From Tigriopus japonicus (Eukaryota > Arthropoda > Copepoda > Harpacticoida > Harpacticidae), in the NCBI GenBank assembly GCA_010645155.1, contig CM021315.1, positions 4,605,811-4,669,810 on the forward strand: DNA of 64,000 nt, in the 5' to 3' direction. Under the pieces are notes generated by a model. It made no database searches. It was not told the DNA's origin and was given only the letters and a program-made list of their open reading frames with translations. Shown one piece after another: positions 21,703-34,481 of this stretch. Numbering within the stretch: position 1 is the first letter of the stretch; the number at the start of each line of letters is the position of its first letter. Position numbers and translations under genes: made by a program.

Positions 21703-24700
21703 TCAAACTGAAGATAGTTCACGAATAATATCCATGTAAATATCAATGCCTCTGAGAAAAACTTTCTCATTCAGAAACTCATCATGATCATGGGGGAGTA
21801 CTGGGGTATGGTTCATTGGTGAAAATCCAAAGACTGGCACGCCCACTTCACGAAGGTAACGGCTGTCGGTCACTGCACACAAAATATGGGGAATCACTTT
21901 CAGTTTGTGAGCTTGGACTCCACGTTGAAATGCTTGATACCACTGATCATCCGATGAAACTGAGGTCATAGTTTGATTGAGAAATTTGTAGACAAACTCC
22001 ATTCGAATGCCACCACCAGCCTAAATATAAACACATTCGATTACTCAATTACTAAGTTTTTTATATCGAACTTAGTATTTAAATTAGCTCCATTGAATCG
22101 CATGCGACCGATTATCCATATGTAGGCTCTAAACCAATAATCCATTCAAATACATAAACCATTGCTTGCACGAACGTATATAAAAGCACAGCAATATTTC
22201 ATGTTGCAGTTTGCTGAATGAAAATTAGCAAAAACATATTAACAATCATGGATTAACTAGGTTCTTGGTAGTCGCAGAAATTCAGTAAGACTCATGAGAA
22301 ATCTGTGACCCCTGTCTCTGAATTTTGAGCCCACTTTCTAATCCTCATCAGAGAGGGCAATCGTGACAATTGGTCGAAAATGACGGTAGACCATTGAAGA
22401 AAGACCAAACAACATTTAAAAACAATATCTAAAAACAATATTTAAAAAAAATGCATCTAGCAACATCATCCACCCTCAAATGCATGTGCAAAGATGATTA
22501 GAAGTTCTTTTAGAGGCAGGTAATTTTTGTTTATGAACATTGTTGTGACATGTTCTGAACACTATCTAAGCTAACATTTCATGGCAATTTTCAGCGTTTT
22601 GCTTAAATTTCTTGCCCCATTTTAAAGTGTATTTACAAAATGCATTCCACAGGGCAGGGTAACAAATGACCTATTTTTTGAGATTTTCAATCTTAAAATC
22701 ATTTTCCAAATATATTTTTGCCTTTGGTGCAATCTTAATTTAATCTTTTCAGAAAATTATTAACCCAACATTTGTACTCTATGAAAAAAAAATCCCAAAT
22801 TGCTGATCTTTGCAATGCTCTTTTACCTCTTGCATCCAATTCTCCAACATTTGCTGGAACTCGACAATATTTATAGTAGGGGAGACACGCATATCGAATC
22901 CGATGCAGAGTTCATTGGGAACCACATTCATTTGGACGCCACCGGACATATGGGTCAAATTGACAGTAGTGAAATTTCCCAAGAGCTTGTTGGGATCTTC
23001 TTTGAACAGTTTCTTCTGCTCTTCACGATATCCCAACATCTTGTTAATCATATATTGAACTTTCTCAGCCGCCGTGTTCTCAATAAAAAGAGATCCATGA
23101 CCAGGATTACCTTAGAACAAAAGTTGAGTTTTTTAACAGAGCACATAATTTCTGCTATTCCAGTAATCAGACCTGTGTCAATTACTTCTAAAATGTAATT
23201 AATTACAATGACATTGGTCTGAAAAGTAATTAAATACAATTACAATTACTTTTTTACCAAATATAATTAATTATAATTACAATTAATTTCCAAAAGTAAT
23301 TGTCATTTGTCACTAATTGAATTATATTTTTTTTTTCAAGTACAAAATGTCAAAAAAGCATCCCAAACCTGTGACCTTTTTGTGAATCAATTTACACACC
23401 GAAAAATATTGTAAGGACGGGGAAAAATCTGCAAAATTTCTTATCCCAGAACTGCGTATGTAGGTGAAAATGCAATTATAATTTGTAATTGAAAAACGTC
23501 TAATGTATGGGCTCAAATGTATTTAAAAACAATTGATTTGATCTCCAATGTAATAAATTACAATTACAAGTAATTGGAAATGTAATTGCAATGACGTAAT
23601 TACAATTACACCACAGTTCTGCCAGTGATAGATGTTATGGAATCAGTACAAACCCAAAATGTAATTGCAATTACGTAATTACAATTACACCACAGGTCTG
23701 CTAGTGATAGATGTTATGGAATCAGTACAAACCCGAAATATGAAACTTGACCACAAAAGGATTTCGTTCTGCGTAAAATACCGAAAGCTCCTCTTCTGTT
23801 GTGCCTAATCCTTCGTCCAAAGCCATTCCAACATTGAGGGCCTTGAAATTCGGGCTTTGCACGAATTTGCCCATTCCATCAATCCCGCCTATTTCTTCAT
23901 CAGGAACAAAACTGAAAGTCAGATGTTATTGTAGAAACGCGAAAAAAACACATAAAAAGTAAGCTGCTTTTTCCCCCAAGATGTTCCAATTTTGAATGTT
24001 TCGTTTTGGTAAAGAATTTTGGATCTGGTACGTTCGAGAAAAGTGTTCAGAAATACGGAATGTAACCATTTGGCGATGGGTCTGCCACAAAAAGCCAAAC
24101 CGAAAACAAAAATGTAGTTTTTCGATCTTGTCCTGTTAAAGTAGGAAGCGGAAAAACACATTTTTACCAAAATTGTTCATTTTCTCTGTTCTTGGGCATT
24201 TTTAACAATTTCATGATTTTGAGCAACTTTTCCAAAAAAAATTGCATATTCGGAAATGTGCTTTATCACGTGAATATTTTTCTCTTTTTCAATCTTTTTT
24301 TTTAATTATTTAAGTGAATTTCATTTCAAATTTCCACAACTTTAGGAAACGGGATATTTTCATGATATTGAAAAAGTCGTAGATCTCCCCCCTCCATTTT
24401 CTTAAAGATTTCTCCCACATCTTGTCATTTTCGATGACCTCCTTCAATGCTCTTACCACAAGTGAACGGTTCGCTTCAACCTTACGCCTTGCTCCATGAG
24501 CTTCCGAATAGCCTCAATATATTGGATACCCACGGATTTCATATCCTGAATCCCTCGAGCAAAGATATCGCCATTGGGCTCTTTCTCAGCCTCAAAGGGA
24601 GCGTGTTTCCAGCATTCCTCAGAGACAGGAACCACGTCCATATGCGAGTTCAACAAGATGGATGGAAGGTCGGGTTCCAATCCCGTCCACGTTATGATCA

Positions 24701-24866
24701 GTATCGGTTTATCCTTGACCAACTCCACCACATGAGACTTCAGCCCCATTTCCTCAGCTTGACCCTTGAGTAATATAACACAAGAATGATAATCGGGATC
24801 AGGATGCACGGATTTGATACGCAAGTAGTCCCTTAGGAGGGTGACAGCGGGATCTTCTTCAGTCAT
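21703..24866 (-). CDS. ACY1: aminoacylase-1, paralogue 2
   Basis: Four exons on the minus strand: 24457-24866, 23733-23911, 22827-23110, 21703-22020. The last three have exactly the lengths of paralogue 1 (179, 284, 318) and the same phases; total 396 residues. Metal-site residues are kept (NSHMDVVPV, RGIQDMK, PDEEIGG, DEG, LPHDHDE). The start is MTEEDPAV, 12 residues shorter than paralogue 1. Differences that may matter: the PAGTDSRY segment of paralogue 1 is CAVTDSRY here, and Thr after the zinc histidine is Met. Substrate preference may have shifted, but activity is likely. Introns are longer, and intron 2 contains a 79-base tandem duplication covering the donor site. It is a tandem duplicate in the same orientation. 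Confidence 0.93.
23200..23735. repeat. AT-rich TAATTACAATTAC array and 79-base tandem duplication in ACY1 paralogue 2 intron 2
   Basis: Many copies of TAATTACAATTAC occur across 23200-23700. The segment starting TGTAATTGCAATGACGTAAT at 23581 is repeated at 23660. Both units end with GGAATCAGTACAAACCC, whose complement is the exon 2 splice donor context; the second unit holds the real donor. Confidence 0.7.
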
Positions 24867-25986
24867 CGTCGTTTTTGGATGAGTAATGACTTAATTGTTC
24901 AGAAGGAGCGATGGGAATGTTTAGGCAAATAAGTTTACGAGGGATTTTATAGATGAATGAGATGTGCTTTGGCTCTGTACTACAGAGTAAATATTACTTG
25001 AATCTTGATAAAACTGATTTTCACAAAAGATACTGATGAATTAAAGGTATGTAGAAGATCCTGAGATTCTAACATGCAGGTATCTATTGATGAGAGAGCT
25101 CTAAAGACGGCCTTTAATTATTTATACCTAAATTGGAAACCTTTGGAATTGATAAAGGATCTAGGGAACAGAACTCAAAATCTGGAGCCGTGTAATATCC
25201 TTTCTTTTTACTTTCAAAACTGAATAGCTTCAAACGAGCGATTTTCCCCTTTGAAAGTGCAATCACCGTCTTGTAAACACTCTGACAATCAACTCTATTA
25301 AGTGAATACCTCATTAGGTATAATTTTAAGTGTCATTTCTTGTTAGTACTGTATAACCTCTTGGTTAAGTGAGCAAAATATTGCTGCAAATCGGGTTCAC
25401 TTAAGAGAGAGATTGCATTTCTTTAACGTGCGTATTTTTTAAAGTTTTTTGCGATGAGGATAGTGTTTACGATCAACTTAAAATTATTGAGAGGGTTGCA
25501 AAGAATACATTCAAATGGACCCTCTCATTGTTGTTATTATCAAATTATTATCTCTCAATGTGTCAGAGATACTGGGTCAATATTGAAGAGGCAAAAACTT
25601 GCTAAAATCAGCTATCTCTTAGAATATATTGCGCAATTTTCTGCGGATTGATTATAATCCAGTCAAAACAGGCGTCAACTTGAAAAAATGATGTTGGGGA
25701 ATGTTGCGTCTTTGTCTCCGTTTTTCCCTTTATGCGCAATCAAAGCCAAAGATCACAAAAGGATATTTTCCAAGGGACAAATGTTATTAGTTCTACATTA
25801 CAATAGTTCGATACATCGATAGAATGAGTGAAATACAAAGTTGTCGTGGGGAATGTGTTAGGACCATTCGTTTGAGATTTGAAATTCCATGTTCGGAACG
25901 GGGTAGTACGGTTGGATTCTGTCACGTCCATGTCCTGCTTCTTGGTTAGTAAAGCTATTATGCCCGGACTTTCCTCCAATCTCCTT
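24867..25986. other. intergenic between hnRNP H-like 3' end and ACY1 paralogue 2 5' end
   Basis: AT-rich with no recognised exon; contains the promoter of ACY1 paralogue 2 and 3' sequence of the hnRNP gene. Confidence 0.5.
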
Positions 25987-28900
25987 TTAATACTGACTGA
26001 AGCCACTGGCAAACCCGCCCACGGGATTGTTGTAAAACAACTCCACGTAACGGTGTTGCATGTTTTGCCGGTCTTTGGTCATGGCTCTCTTTGCATCCGA
26101 GTCACTGGAAAGCAAAAGATTTGAATGTTAAAATCAGCTTTTGGACGTCGAAAGTCCTTCTGATATTCAAATGAAGATGAAATGTATGTAATCAAGAGTT
26201 TCGCCACAAAGACTTTAAGATATTGCTTTCTTGCTCCTCATCAGGAAGGTAGTGGAAAGATTTGGTAGAGGCCAACCAAAAGGTGCAAAGCTTTTCTTCA
26301 AATATTGTTTGCTTTTTAATTTGATAGAGCTAAATTTTTGTTCAGTTTCGGTCAACTTGATTGAAACATAAAATTCAAATTTTGGCAATGGATTTGGATT
26401 GTTGGGTGCTAGGGTCGGAGGGTTGAGCCTCGCCCGGTAAGCGAAGCCAGCCATCACATCATCTATTTTTCCGATAGGCATTCGCATGTCCAGTTTCAGA
26501 TTGGTTCTCCATTTGTGGGTATGAATTAGCGTCTAAAAGTTTCCTTAAGAGGTCGGGGAGGAGAATCGAACCTGGGACCTTTCTCACAACAAGAAACTGC
26601 GCTATCTACTACACCACGACTCCTCCCTATGTCCACTTTCAGTCCAATACTTCCTTACACTAAGAACATTGGAATCTTAAAAATAATTGTATTTAAATTT
26701 TCAGGTAGCCTATTCACTGACCGAAATTTATAGACGAATTTGAACATTTTGCTTTTGTTACTATACCTTTAGTCACATATTACTCTAAGAAATTACAACT
26801 ATCACTCAATACACAAACTAAGTGCGTCAAAACAAGTCTTACCATGCAAAATAAACATCCGCTTCACCGGAAGGCCTTCCTTGGCTATTGAACTTCAGCT
26901 CAATGTCCACAGGATCGGCCACAGAGCTGAACCACTGCAAAAGAATTTCATTAAAACAAGGCAAGATTCACCCTATCTTAAAGCAAGAAGACGCTTACTT
27001 CACCAATATCGTTTTCAGTGACTCGGAAAGGTAATCCTCTCATCTTCACTACAAAGTTTGAGCGCTGGGGTCCTCCTCGATCGTAACTTCGGGGAGGTTG
27101 ACTCGGCACTCGGTCATATCCTCCGGAATATCCCGAAAAATACCCCTCGTAGTTTCCATATCCTCCACCAGCTCCTAGTGGATTCAACAAGCCATTTCAG
27201 CCCTAGTTTGGCTTTTAAATCTTGATGTATGCATGTTTACCTCCTCCATAACCTCGATCTGGGCCTCCTCGGGATCCTCCACCTCCCATTGACCCTCCTC
27301 CATAACCGCGTCCCATGGAATACGAAGAGGAACTTCTATCATAAGGAGTGGGACGCCCGCCTCGACTGGGAGATCCTCCCATGCCTCCACCTCCTCGACT
27401 GTAACGACCTCCCATACGTCCACCACCAGGAGCACCGCTGCCATGGGCACCGGCTCCGCCAAATCCACCGCCGCCGTTTCCACCCATAAGAGCGGCTCTG
27501 GAAGCTTCTGAATTGCTCGAGCGAAAGATCTCTATGTACCTGTAAGAGCGAATACCGTGTTAGGCCACAAATTGAAGGCGGTGGCACGTTTTGAAAGGGT
27601 ATCATCCAAAGGGGTCTCCCCGCCTTTTCTATATGCCCAAGGTTGCCAAGCCATCCCACACACTTCATTTGTAGAAACGCGTTTAGGATGGCTGTCCCAC
27701 ATTCTTCCCACCTGTGCCCGATGCTCTGTTTGTTCCTCTCTAAGGCCTGCTCGGCCTGGTCCCGGCTACGAAATCGCACATAGGCCTCCCCGGAGCTGCG
27801 CCCCTGATAATCCGTGGTCATCAAGATCCCGTCGAAGTTGACATCCAACCCTAAAATCAACGACCCAAATTCGTATCCATAATGAGCGCGGCTCTATCCC
27901 TATGTGTTCTATTTTTTGTTAAACTTTGACTGCAGTCGAGCCCACCACGCCCACAGAACCCGCCCTCGTCCAGAATCAGCTGAACCATTGGCCTGGGACT
28001 TCGTCGTGCGTTCGTTTGTTCATTATTCATTTATTACCTTGGAAGAACTTGACAATGTCATCGGGTGTGCAATCGAAAGGCAGTCCACGGAGACGAACCA
28101 CGTGGTCACTGGATCCGTTGGGGGCAGACGGTGATCCGGAAGATTCTTCAGAATTGAACTTGAAGTGACTCAGGACCCAAGACATTTCGCTTTTCTTTGA
28201 TTTGAACACTAGAAAAGAACGAAAAGCACGTTGGACTGTGAAAGAAAAGAGCAAGAAAAATGTGCATGGGCATAAAAAGAAACGCTGGAACAGGACACTT
28301 CTTTTTGTAACAATCAAGTCCTGGGAATGTTTTCTTTTGGATAATAGAAAATCCGGCCATTTTGTGGGCGATTTTGAATATTTTGGGCATTTTGTGGATG
28401 ATTTTATATATTTTGGCCATTTTGAGAGTGAATTGAAATATTTTGAATATTCTGGCACAACTTGAAACCTGGAGCAAAGACTAGATTTAATCGTATTTTT
28501 GCGTTTAAGATGGTACCCTTGATTAAAATATAATCAAATCGGAAATTTGAAAGTGCACCAAAATGCAAACAAGATAAAAAAAAAGAGGAGGGGTAGTCGT
28601 GGACCTCAAGTGAACAAGCAGAATTTGTCACCCCTACCCAATGCAACCGTGTGGACAGTAATGGAAAGAACTTTTATTAATAATGTAAGATAATTTTCAA
28701 ACAATTAAACAATGCAGAAATTATTGCTAAGCTTAACCTAACCAAACCAAATCTCTACTTAACAACCCTAACCTAATATGACTGTCACGGCACATGATCC
28801 CCTAGCCCTGCAATGCCTGACCCTACTTTGCCAAAACTCTGCAGAGCCGTCACCCTACAAGGTCAAAGCCTTGTGGGAAACCCTCTTACCCTCTGGGAAA

Positions 28901-30940
28901 CTAAGACCTACCCTTACCCTGCGATGCCCTAATCCTGTGGGCCCTAGCCCTGGGGAGCCCTAACTCTATGGGGATCGAAGCCCTTGTAATGCGGGGCCTT
29001 AACACTATGGGGCTCTGAGCCCCACTGGCCAAATTGAACCATTTGACGATTATTTATTAAGATCCAGCCATTGCCATCTTTTTCCTTTCCTTGATGTCTC
29101 CCACAGACCATATAACGTCAAATGATTTGTGGTTTCCACTCCTATTTTGAACTTACTTGTCTTTGAAAGTGGTTTAACAATGCTTAGACAAATTATTGGT
29201 ATGCCCACCAAGAATAATGCTTTGACCTGTCCCATGGATTTTTACTGAATTATATCACTTTTCTGCACAAAACACAACATAACTTGCGCTTTTGCACAAA
29301 CAAAACATGATCCACGCTCAAAAATACACTTGCAGAGTTAGTTGCCTGAGAAACACTTCGTTACTATTACGGGCCTAGCCAGTCTTTTTAATATTGGTCT
29401 CAGCACTGACTTTTTTCAACTCAACTCAAGATTTGTCCCTTTGAGGTCATCATTCTCTTATAAACCCTGGGAATCGATTAAAATTAGTCACCTTCAACAT
29501 ATCGCTTGCCCATATGTTTGCGATCCATGGCCACGGCTTTGTCCAGATCTTCTTGCGTTTCCAGCTCAATATAGGCTTCACCCGAGGGTCGACCTTCCTT
29601 GGTCAAAGTCACATGGATGCTATCTAACGAGTCTGAAAAACAAACGCTTTCTATTTACGGAAGTCCGTTCCGGCACACCCGTTGATGTTCAAATTACTCG
29701 CCAAATCAATTTTGCAAGTGCTTTCATTGGGAATTCGATTTTGGATTCTTTTTTGTTGATGCTAAAGGAATGGGATAATGAAGGGATAATAAGGAAGTCG
29801 GAGCTTTTTTAACCACTAGTGAATGACGAACGACCCATCGATTGGAAGAAAGAAAAGCCAGCACAATAGACTGGTTTTTGATCTTTTCTCCGGAGCACAT
29901 TCATTCAGAGTACTATTTTCCCTTCCAAGTGATTGATCGTTCAACATCCAGTATTTCAAAAATCTAGAGTTGAGTAAATATATTTTATGACGGAAAGGGG
30001 AGAGTATGAAATAACAAAATAGGAGCCCTACAGGGTAAGAGGGCCTGAAATCCTCCAGGACGTCCCGGAAGAATTTTTTGAAAAATGCCGAAAAGGTCAA
30101 AATTGTCAACATAAATTAATATTTTTGAATACTGATTTCAACCATTCACTTTCACCAATGCTCCTAAACAATGTGATTGTTTTTTTTAATCAAGAAACCT
30201 TTGTCAAATAAATCAAAAAGGGCTTCTCAAGAAGCGATGAGAGGGCCCTGGCTCAGAACGGTTAAGAACCCCTGATATAGGAACTTTACTATGCAACAGC
30301 TCGCACTTTACATGGTACCCATGTATTTGCCGGTAGCGACGACGGTCATACAGTACTTAACCACAAACTTGAGAGTCTGGAATGTTGATTATTCATGGAC
30401 CTGCTATGCTTATTGGTTGAATCAGTAGGGAAAATCCCTCTAAGAATTGTGTGTAAAGCTTGATACTTATAACGGTAGTTAGGATATAAAGGTGATGGTT
30501 ATAAAGCTAAGAATCAGCTGAAAAAATTGCAGTCCATCAGCTTTTTACAAGCTCAAGTTCGTCTATACTTGATGTCTGGCCGTTGCACTCAGCCATGCCA
30601 ATGTTGCTGCGATCTATAACTTTGTACTTAGGGTAGGTTGTGTTTCGAGCCAAAAAACATTCCGAGCTCTCGCCCGTCCGTCCTTCTCATTATTGAATGC
30701 CTCTGAATCAATCTTAACCAAAGGTAGAGCGGTTAGTGGCGTACCATCCTTGAGTCTGGCGTCCTTGAAGAACTCCTTGATCTCATTTTGTGTGGTGGAC
30801 CAAGGCAGACCGCGACAACGGGCCACAAAATGATCCTCATCGTCTCCCCCGTGATGATGCTGATGAGTGCCGCCATTGTGACCGCCACCGCCGCCATGGG
30901 CACTGCCCGTGTTACTCCGAGTATCCTCATCCCCACTCAT
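25987..30940 (-). CDS. hnRNP H/F-type RNA-binding protein with three RRM domains
   Basis: Eight exons on the minus strand: 30745-30940, 29492-29632, 28038-28208, 27712-27850, 27241-27539, 26999-27174, 26843-26934, 25987-26104; phases agree, 443 residues. Each of the three quasi-RRMs has the RGLP signature: RCRGLPW (~43), RLRGLPF (~153) and KMRGLPF (~360), followed by G(R)PSGEA or GRSSGEAYV strands and a HRYIE/HRYVE end. Residues ~235-345 are Gly-rich with RGG and SYG-like pieces. An acidic, His/Gly-rich head precedes RRM1. hnRNP H/F proteins bind G-tracts and regulate splicing and polyadenylation in the nucleus. The start is the Met of [10 protein letters not shown]. Intron 1 contains a relative of foldback FB3 and intron 7 a tRNA-like sequence. 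Confidence 0.94.
26545..26628 (-). ncRNA. tRNA-like sequence in hnRNP intron 7
   Basis: On the minus strand there is an A-box-like TGGTGTAGTAGATAGCGC, a clean 5 bp anticodon-like arm (TTTCT and AGAAA around TGTTGTG) and a B box GGTTCGATTC. The position before the would-be anticodon is G not U and the T/acceptor arms do not close properly. A decayed tRNA or tRNA-derived SINE is likely. Confidence 0.35.
28733..28778. repeat. degenerate CCTAA telomere-like block in an hnRNP intron
   Basis: Contains TTAACCTAACC and CCCTAACCTAATA, followed by about 200 bases rich in CCCTA/CCCTG words. Confidence 0.4.
30290..30610. repeat. diverged relative of foldback FB3 in hnRNP intron 1
   Basis: Shares GCAACAGCTCGCA, CATGGTACCCATGT and the TGTTGATTA..GGACCTG stretch with 19943-20180. 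Weaker similarity at the right end. No target duplication identified. Confidence 0.5.
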
Positions 30941-31997
30941 GATGGATGATACTATTAATAGTGCCCAGATCAAGAAACAATCCCAAACAGGAGGCGCGAG
31001 GGAAGCTGATTTCCTTCGAAGTTCCGATGATCGAATCCTCAGATCGAGTAGTTGCGGTAGTCGAAGTCCAGCGTGACCAACTCTTTGGAGCCAAAAAGAG
31101 GTAAAAACTAGTGTTGGGACTGATGCCACCCTGGAATCAAGTAGCTTGAATTGAGACAGTACCAAAAGCTTGATGCCGGCTTGATGCCAAGGGGAAAATA
31201 TCTAGTGCTTTCATTTTTACCTCAGCTTATGCTACCTCCTTTTCTACTACCTCCTTTTCTACAATATTAAACATTTTTCAAACCAATTGCATGAGGCTAT
31301 AGGCTTAATGGGAACTACCTCTTTTAGTCAGCGACTCAAACTTGTAAGATAGGCAAATTTGACTCTTAAAATTGAGTGCTAACTTATATTGTTGGCTTCC
31401 AACTTTCAAAATTGGGTGGCCTAATAGGAGATTTCTCAAGGGGACGAAATCCCAATATGTGTGCCTTATGTAATCCGAGCTTTGCCGGAGAATTGAAGTG
31501 AATACCTTATTGGATGATTTTTCTGAACTTTAAATAAAGAATCGTCACAACGAATGTGTTTGTGTTTAAAGGAATTATTCACTCCACTAGTACTATGTTG
31601 AATGCTAAAAAGGTGAATGGTAAGGATACTAGCATTCCCTTGAATTTTCTTGCTCATTGTTGATCACAACAACATTGTTTAGGAATTTTCTAGTTTTTGA
31701 CATCACATGTCATGTAATATTTCCTTTTGGACCCTCTGCTCCACAGTGCATAACTATTTGATATGGCTGCCATGAAATTTTATCATTTTTAGAAAAATAA
31801 AAAAACTTACTTAAATGCATTACTTTAGAAAATTATGGAAAAGCTCACTTTGGGCAATTTTCTTGCTCTTCTGAAGTTGTTCTTTGACATGAAATGCTTG
31901 ATGTTGGCTTGATTCTGACTTCCAGAAGGCTTGACACAAGCCTGGAATGTATTGGCCTCAAGCCTCAAAAAGCCCGGCTTGTGCCATCATTACTGAT
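30941..31997. other. upstream region of the hnRNP gene, repeat-like
   Basis: No exon. Contains several CTTGATGCCGGCTTGATGCC-like and GGCTTGA words near 31110-31190 and again at 31900-31990, hinting at another decayed inverted-repeat element. Confidence 0.4.
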
Positions 31998-32274
31998 TAG
32001 TGATGTGTTTCGAACCAGGAGTGCTGCCAGTTTTGATTCGGAAGTTTTTTGTTGTTAACAAGAGCAGGTTGTATTTAACTTTTTGAAAAGACCTAAAGAG
32101 GGACCAATTTTGGCAACACTCAAACTAGTTTTTTTTTCAAGTTCCATGATATTCCATATTTAATGGCAGGTAAGGTCTATTGCTTGTTGAAAATTTTACT
32201 TGTGGTCAAATATTTGACCCTTAAAACCAAAATGGCAAAACTCTGCCAAAAATCCAACTCCAAACACATCAGTA
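31998..32274. mobile_element. non-autonomous hAT-like element hA
   Basis: 277 bp from TAGTGATGTGTTTCGAACC to CCAAACACATCAGTA. Flanking octamers TTACTGAT (31990-31997) and GTACTGAT (32275-32282) match at 7 of 8 positions, an 8 bp target duplication as in hAT elements. No coding capacity. Confidence 0.7.
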
Positions 32275-32362
32275 GTACTGATGGGACATTCTGAGCTTTT
32301 GAGGCTTGATGCCAGTTCCTGCCTGGCATCATCAGCGGGCATCAAGATTTTTAAGTAGAAAG

Positions 32363-33242
32363 TAGTGATGGGATGAGACGGTATTTCCAATACATGAGAC
32401 CAACTGATGCCGGTCTCAATTAATACATCTCAGAAGCTGGCATCAATACTGTATCAAGTCTTACGAACGAAATGACAGCTACAAAAGGTGTCCGCCACCG
32501 ATTGAGTCTATTCGTATTTAACAATTTTGTTAAAGCGTGTAATCGAAATCTAACTCTCTTTTGAGGTATTTCCAATATGCATGGAGACCATGACCTTTAT
32601 TGACGCCGTATCAAATAGCTTTTTGACTGATATTGTCCGATTCAATATGGTTCCTTTGATATTCAAATCTTAGTTGCTAGTCACACTTCTTAGCCAGGTT
32701 GACTAGAATGTGGTAATGATGTCGTGATTTGCCACCTGATTTCAATGTTGATGGGCTTTAGCAAATGGAAATTTCAAATCATAACTGTGCACTAATGAGT
32801 TAAATAAAATCTTGTGTTGCAACATAATAACATAAGCAATCGTTAAATGCAATATTCTCCGACAATTTGGAGGATGTAACATAAGTTTTTGTGTTAATGA
32901 AAAAGATTTCACGTCACACTTTCAGCGGTTCTTCATGTATTTTTCTTTGAAACTCTGAAGCCAACATGTTATGCCAAGTTGTGGAATCGACGAGATGTTC
33001 CTTGATTTGAAATTTATATTGTTTAAGTTTAAAACAACGGAAAAATAAATCTAGATATTTCGTGCCTTCAAACTGAAACCGATCGAACACCAGAGAAAAA
33101 AGCAAAATCCAATTTGAGCAATTTTGGCAACACTTTGCATGTCTCACTTGGTCTCAAGTCGGAATTAAGACCAGCGAGACTTTCATTGTATTGGTCTGGT
33201 CTCATACTGTATGATACATTGCTGGTATCAGCCCCATCAGTA
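32363..33242. mobile_element. non-autonomous hAT-like element hX
   Basis: 880 bp from TAGTGATGGGATGAGAC to CAGCCCCATCAGTA, flanked by a perfect 8 bp duplication GTAGAAAG at 32355-32362 and 33243-33250. Sub-terminal regions also pair in part (GATGCCGGTCTCAATTAATAC with its counterpart near 33.16 kb). No transposase frame. Confidence 0.85.
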
Positions 33243-33250
33243 GTAGAAAG

Positions 33251-33558
33251 TACTGATGTGTTTCGAGTTGGATTTTTGGCAGAGTTTTGCCATTTTGGTT
33301 TTTAGTGTCAAAAATCTGACCACAACTAAACTTTTCAACCGGCAATAAACCTTATCTGTCATAAAATATGGCAGCACTGCCAACTCGAAATCCATTTTTA
33401 TAACTATCCATGGAACTCGAAATCGAACTAGTTCAAGTGTTGCCAAATTGGTCCCTGTTTAGGTCTTTTCAAAAAGTTCAATACAACGTGCCCTTTTTTA
33501 ACAGCGATAAACATCTGAGTCAAAACTGGCAGCACTCCTGGTTCGAAACACATCACTA
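33251..33558. mobile_element. non-autonomous hAT-like element hB, inverted relative of hA
   Basis: Runs from TACTGATGTGTTTCGAG to GGTTCGAAACACATCACTA and is similar to hA in opposite orientation over most of its length (TTGGCAGAGTTTTGCCATTT, CAAATTGGTCCCT, GGCAGCACTCCTGG). No matching target duplication found, so one flank may be rearranged. Confidence 0.65.
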
Positions 33559-33589
33559 CTGGTCAGCCTGACCAATTTTAGCTGTTTAG

Positions 33590-34440
33590 AGCTAATTTTA
33601 ACTCTGTTTCTTGATGTTTTGGAAATTTAGCTCCAAATTTAAGCATTTAGCTCTTTTGGCTCTTTGGGCTCTTTTGGCTCCTCTTGAAAAATTTTGCCAT
33701 TTTTTGTTTCATTTTTTTTCGTTCATTTTTTTGCCACCTCTTTTTCTTGGAACTTTAGAGATTTTTGGCTCCTTTTCACAATTTTCCAAGTTGTCAGATT
33801 TTCTACCCTAAATATTCTTTTTTTAGAAATGGTTTTTTTTTAGAAATGGTTATTCTTTTTACAAATACATGGGATTTTCAGGATAATGGAATCCAAACTA
33901 TGGCTCTTCCTTCTGAAACAAAATATAGCTACTTTTGTCATTCACAATCTCTGATAGCGTGCTGGCACCAACTAAAACCTCCACTTATTTCATTTTCTCT
34001 TTGCTACAAAGTTAACTAACAAAAAGCTTATTGAGAAAGTTGAAATTGAGCATGCCAGCTTTGAATTACTGGCCAAACAATGGATTGAATTATTTTTTCT
34101 CTGGTCAGCCCAGAAATAAAAAAACGGCTCTTGCCAATAACCGAGGCATAAAGATCATTCATATCCCTGCTCTATCGGTAACATGTAAAAAGCCAACATC
34201 ACTTCACAGAGTAACCCTTTTTTCTTGGTCGTTTTCAAAGAAAGTAAGAAAAAACTCTAAACAGCAATTTTTCCATGTTTTGAAAAACACTGCACTGCCA
34301 ATTCAAAGGTCCAAAAATATAATTACTTTAGTGTTTTTGGCCATTTTAAATTTAGCTCTTTTTTAGCTCTTTTTCGTAAAACTTTAGCTCTTTTAGCTCC
34401 AAAATTTGCCTTTTAACGCTGGTTTCTAGCTCTTTTTGAT
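33590..34440. repeat. TTTAGCTCTTTT-rich segment enclosing a decayed R1 copy
   Basis: Words such as TTTAGCTCTTTTGGCTC recur at 33645-33690 and TTTAGCTCTTTTAGCTCC at 34345-34440. Between them, 34035-34170 is a degenerate third copy of R1 (TTGAAATTGAGCATG, CTCTTGCCAATAACCGAGGC). Confidence 0.5.
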
Positions 34441-34481
34441 CTTAAGGAGTCGGTCACGCTGCTACGGGTATCACTTAGAGT

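Noticed and set aside
23200..23700. CRISPR-like array
   Set aside because: The TAATTACAATTAC words are irregularly spaced AT-rich repeats in a eukaryotic intron.
27339..27860. 173-codon minus-strand frame
   Set aside because: Part of it is real hnRNP exon 4, but the rest runs through an intron and then exon 5 in the wrong frame.
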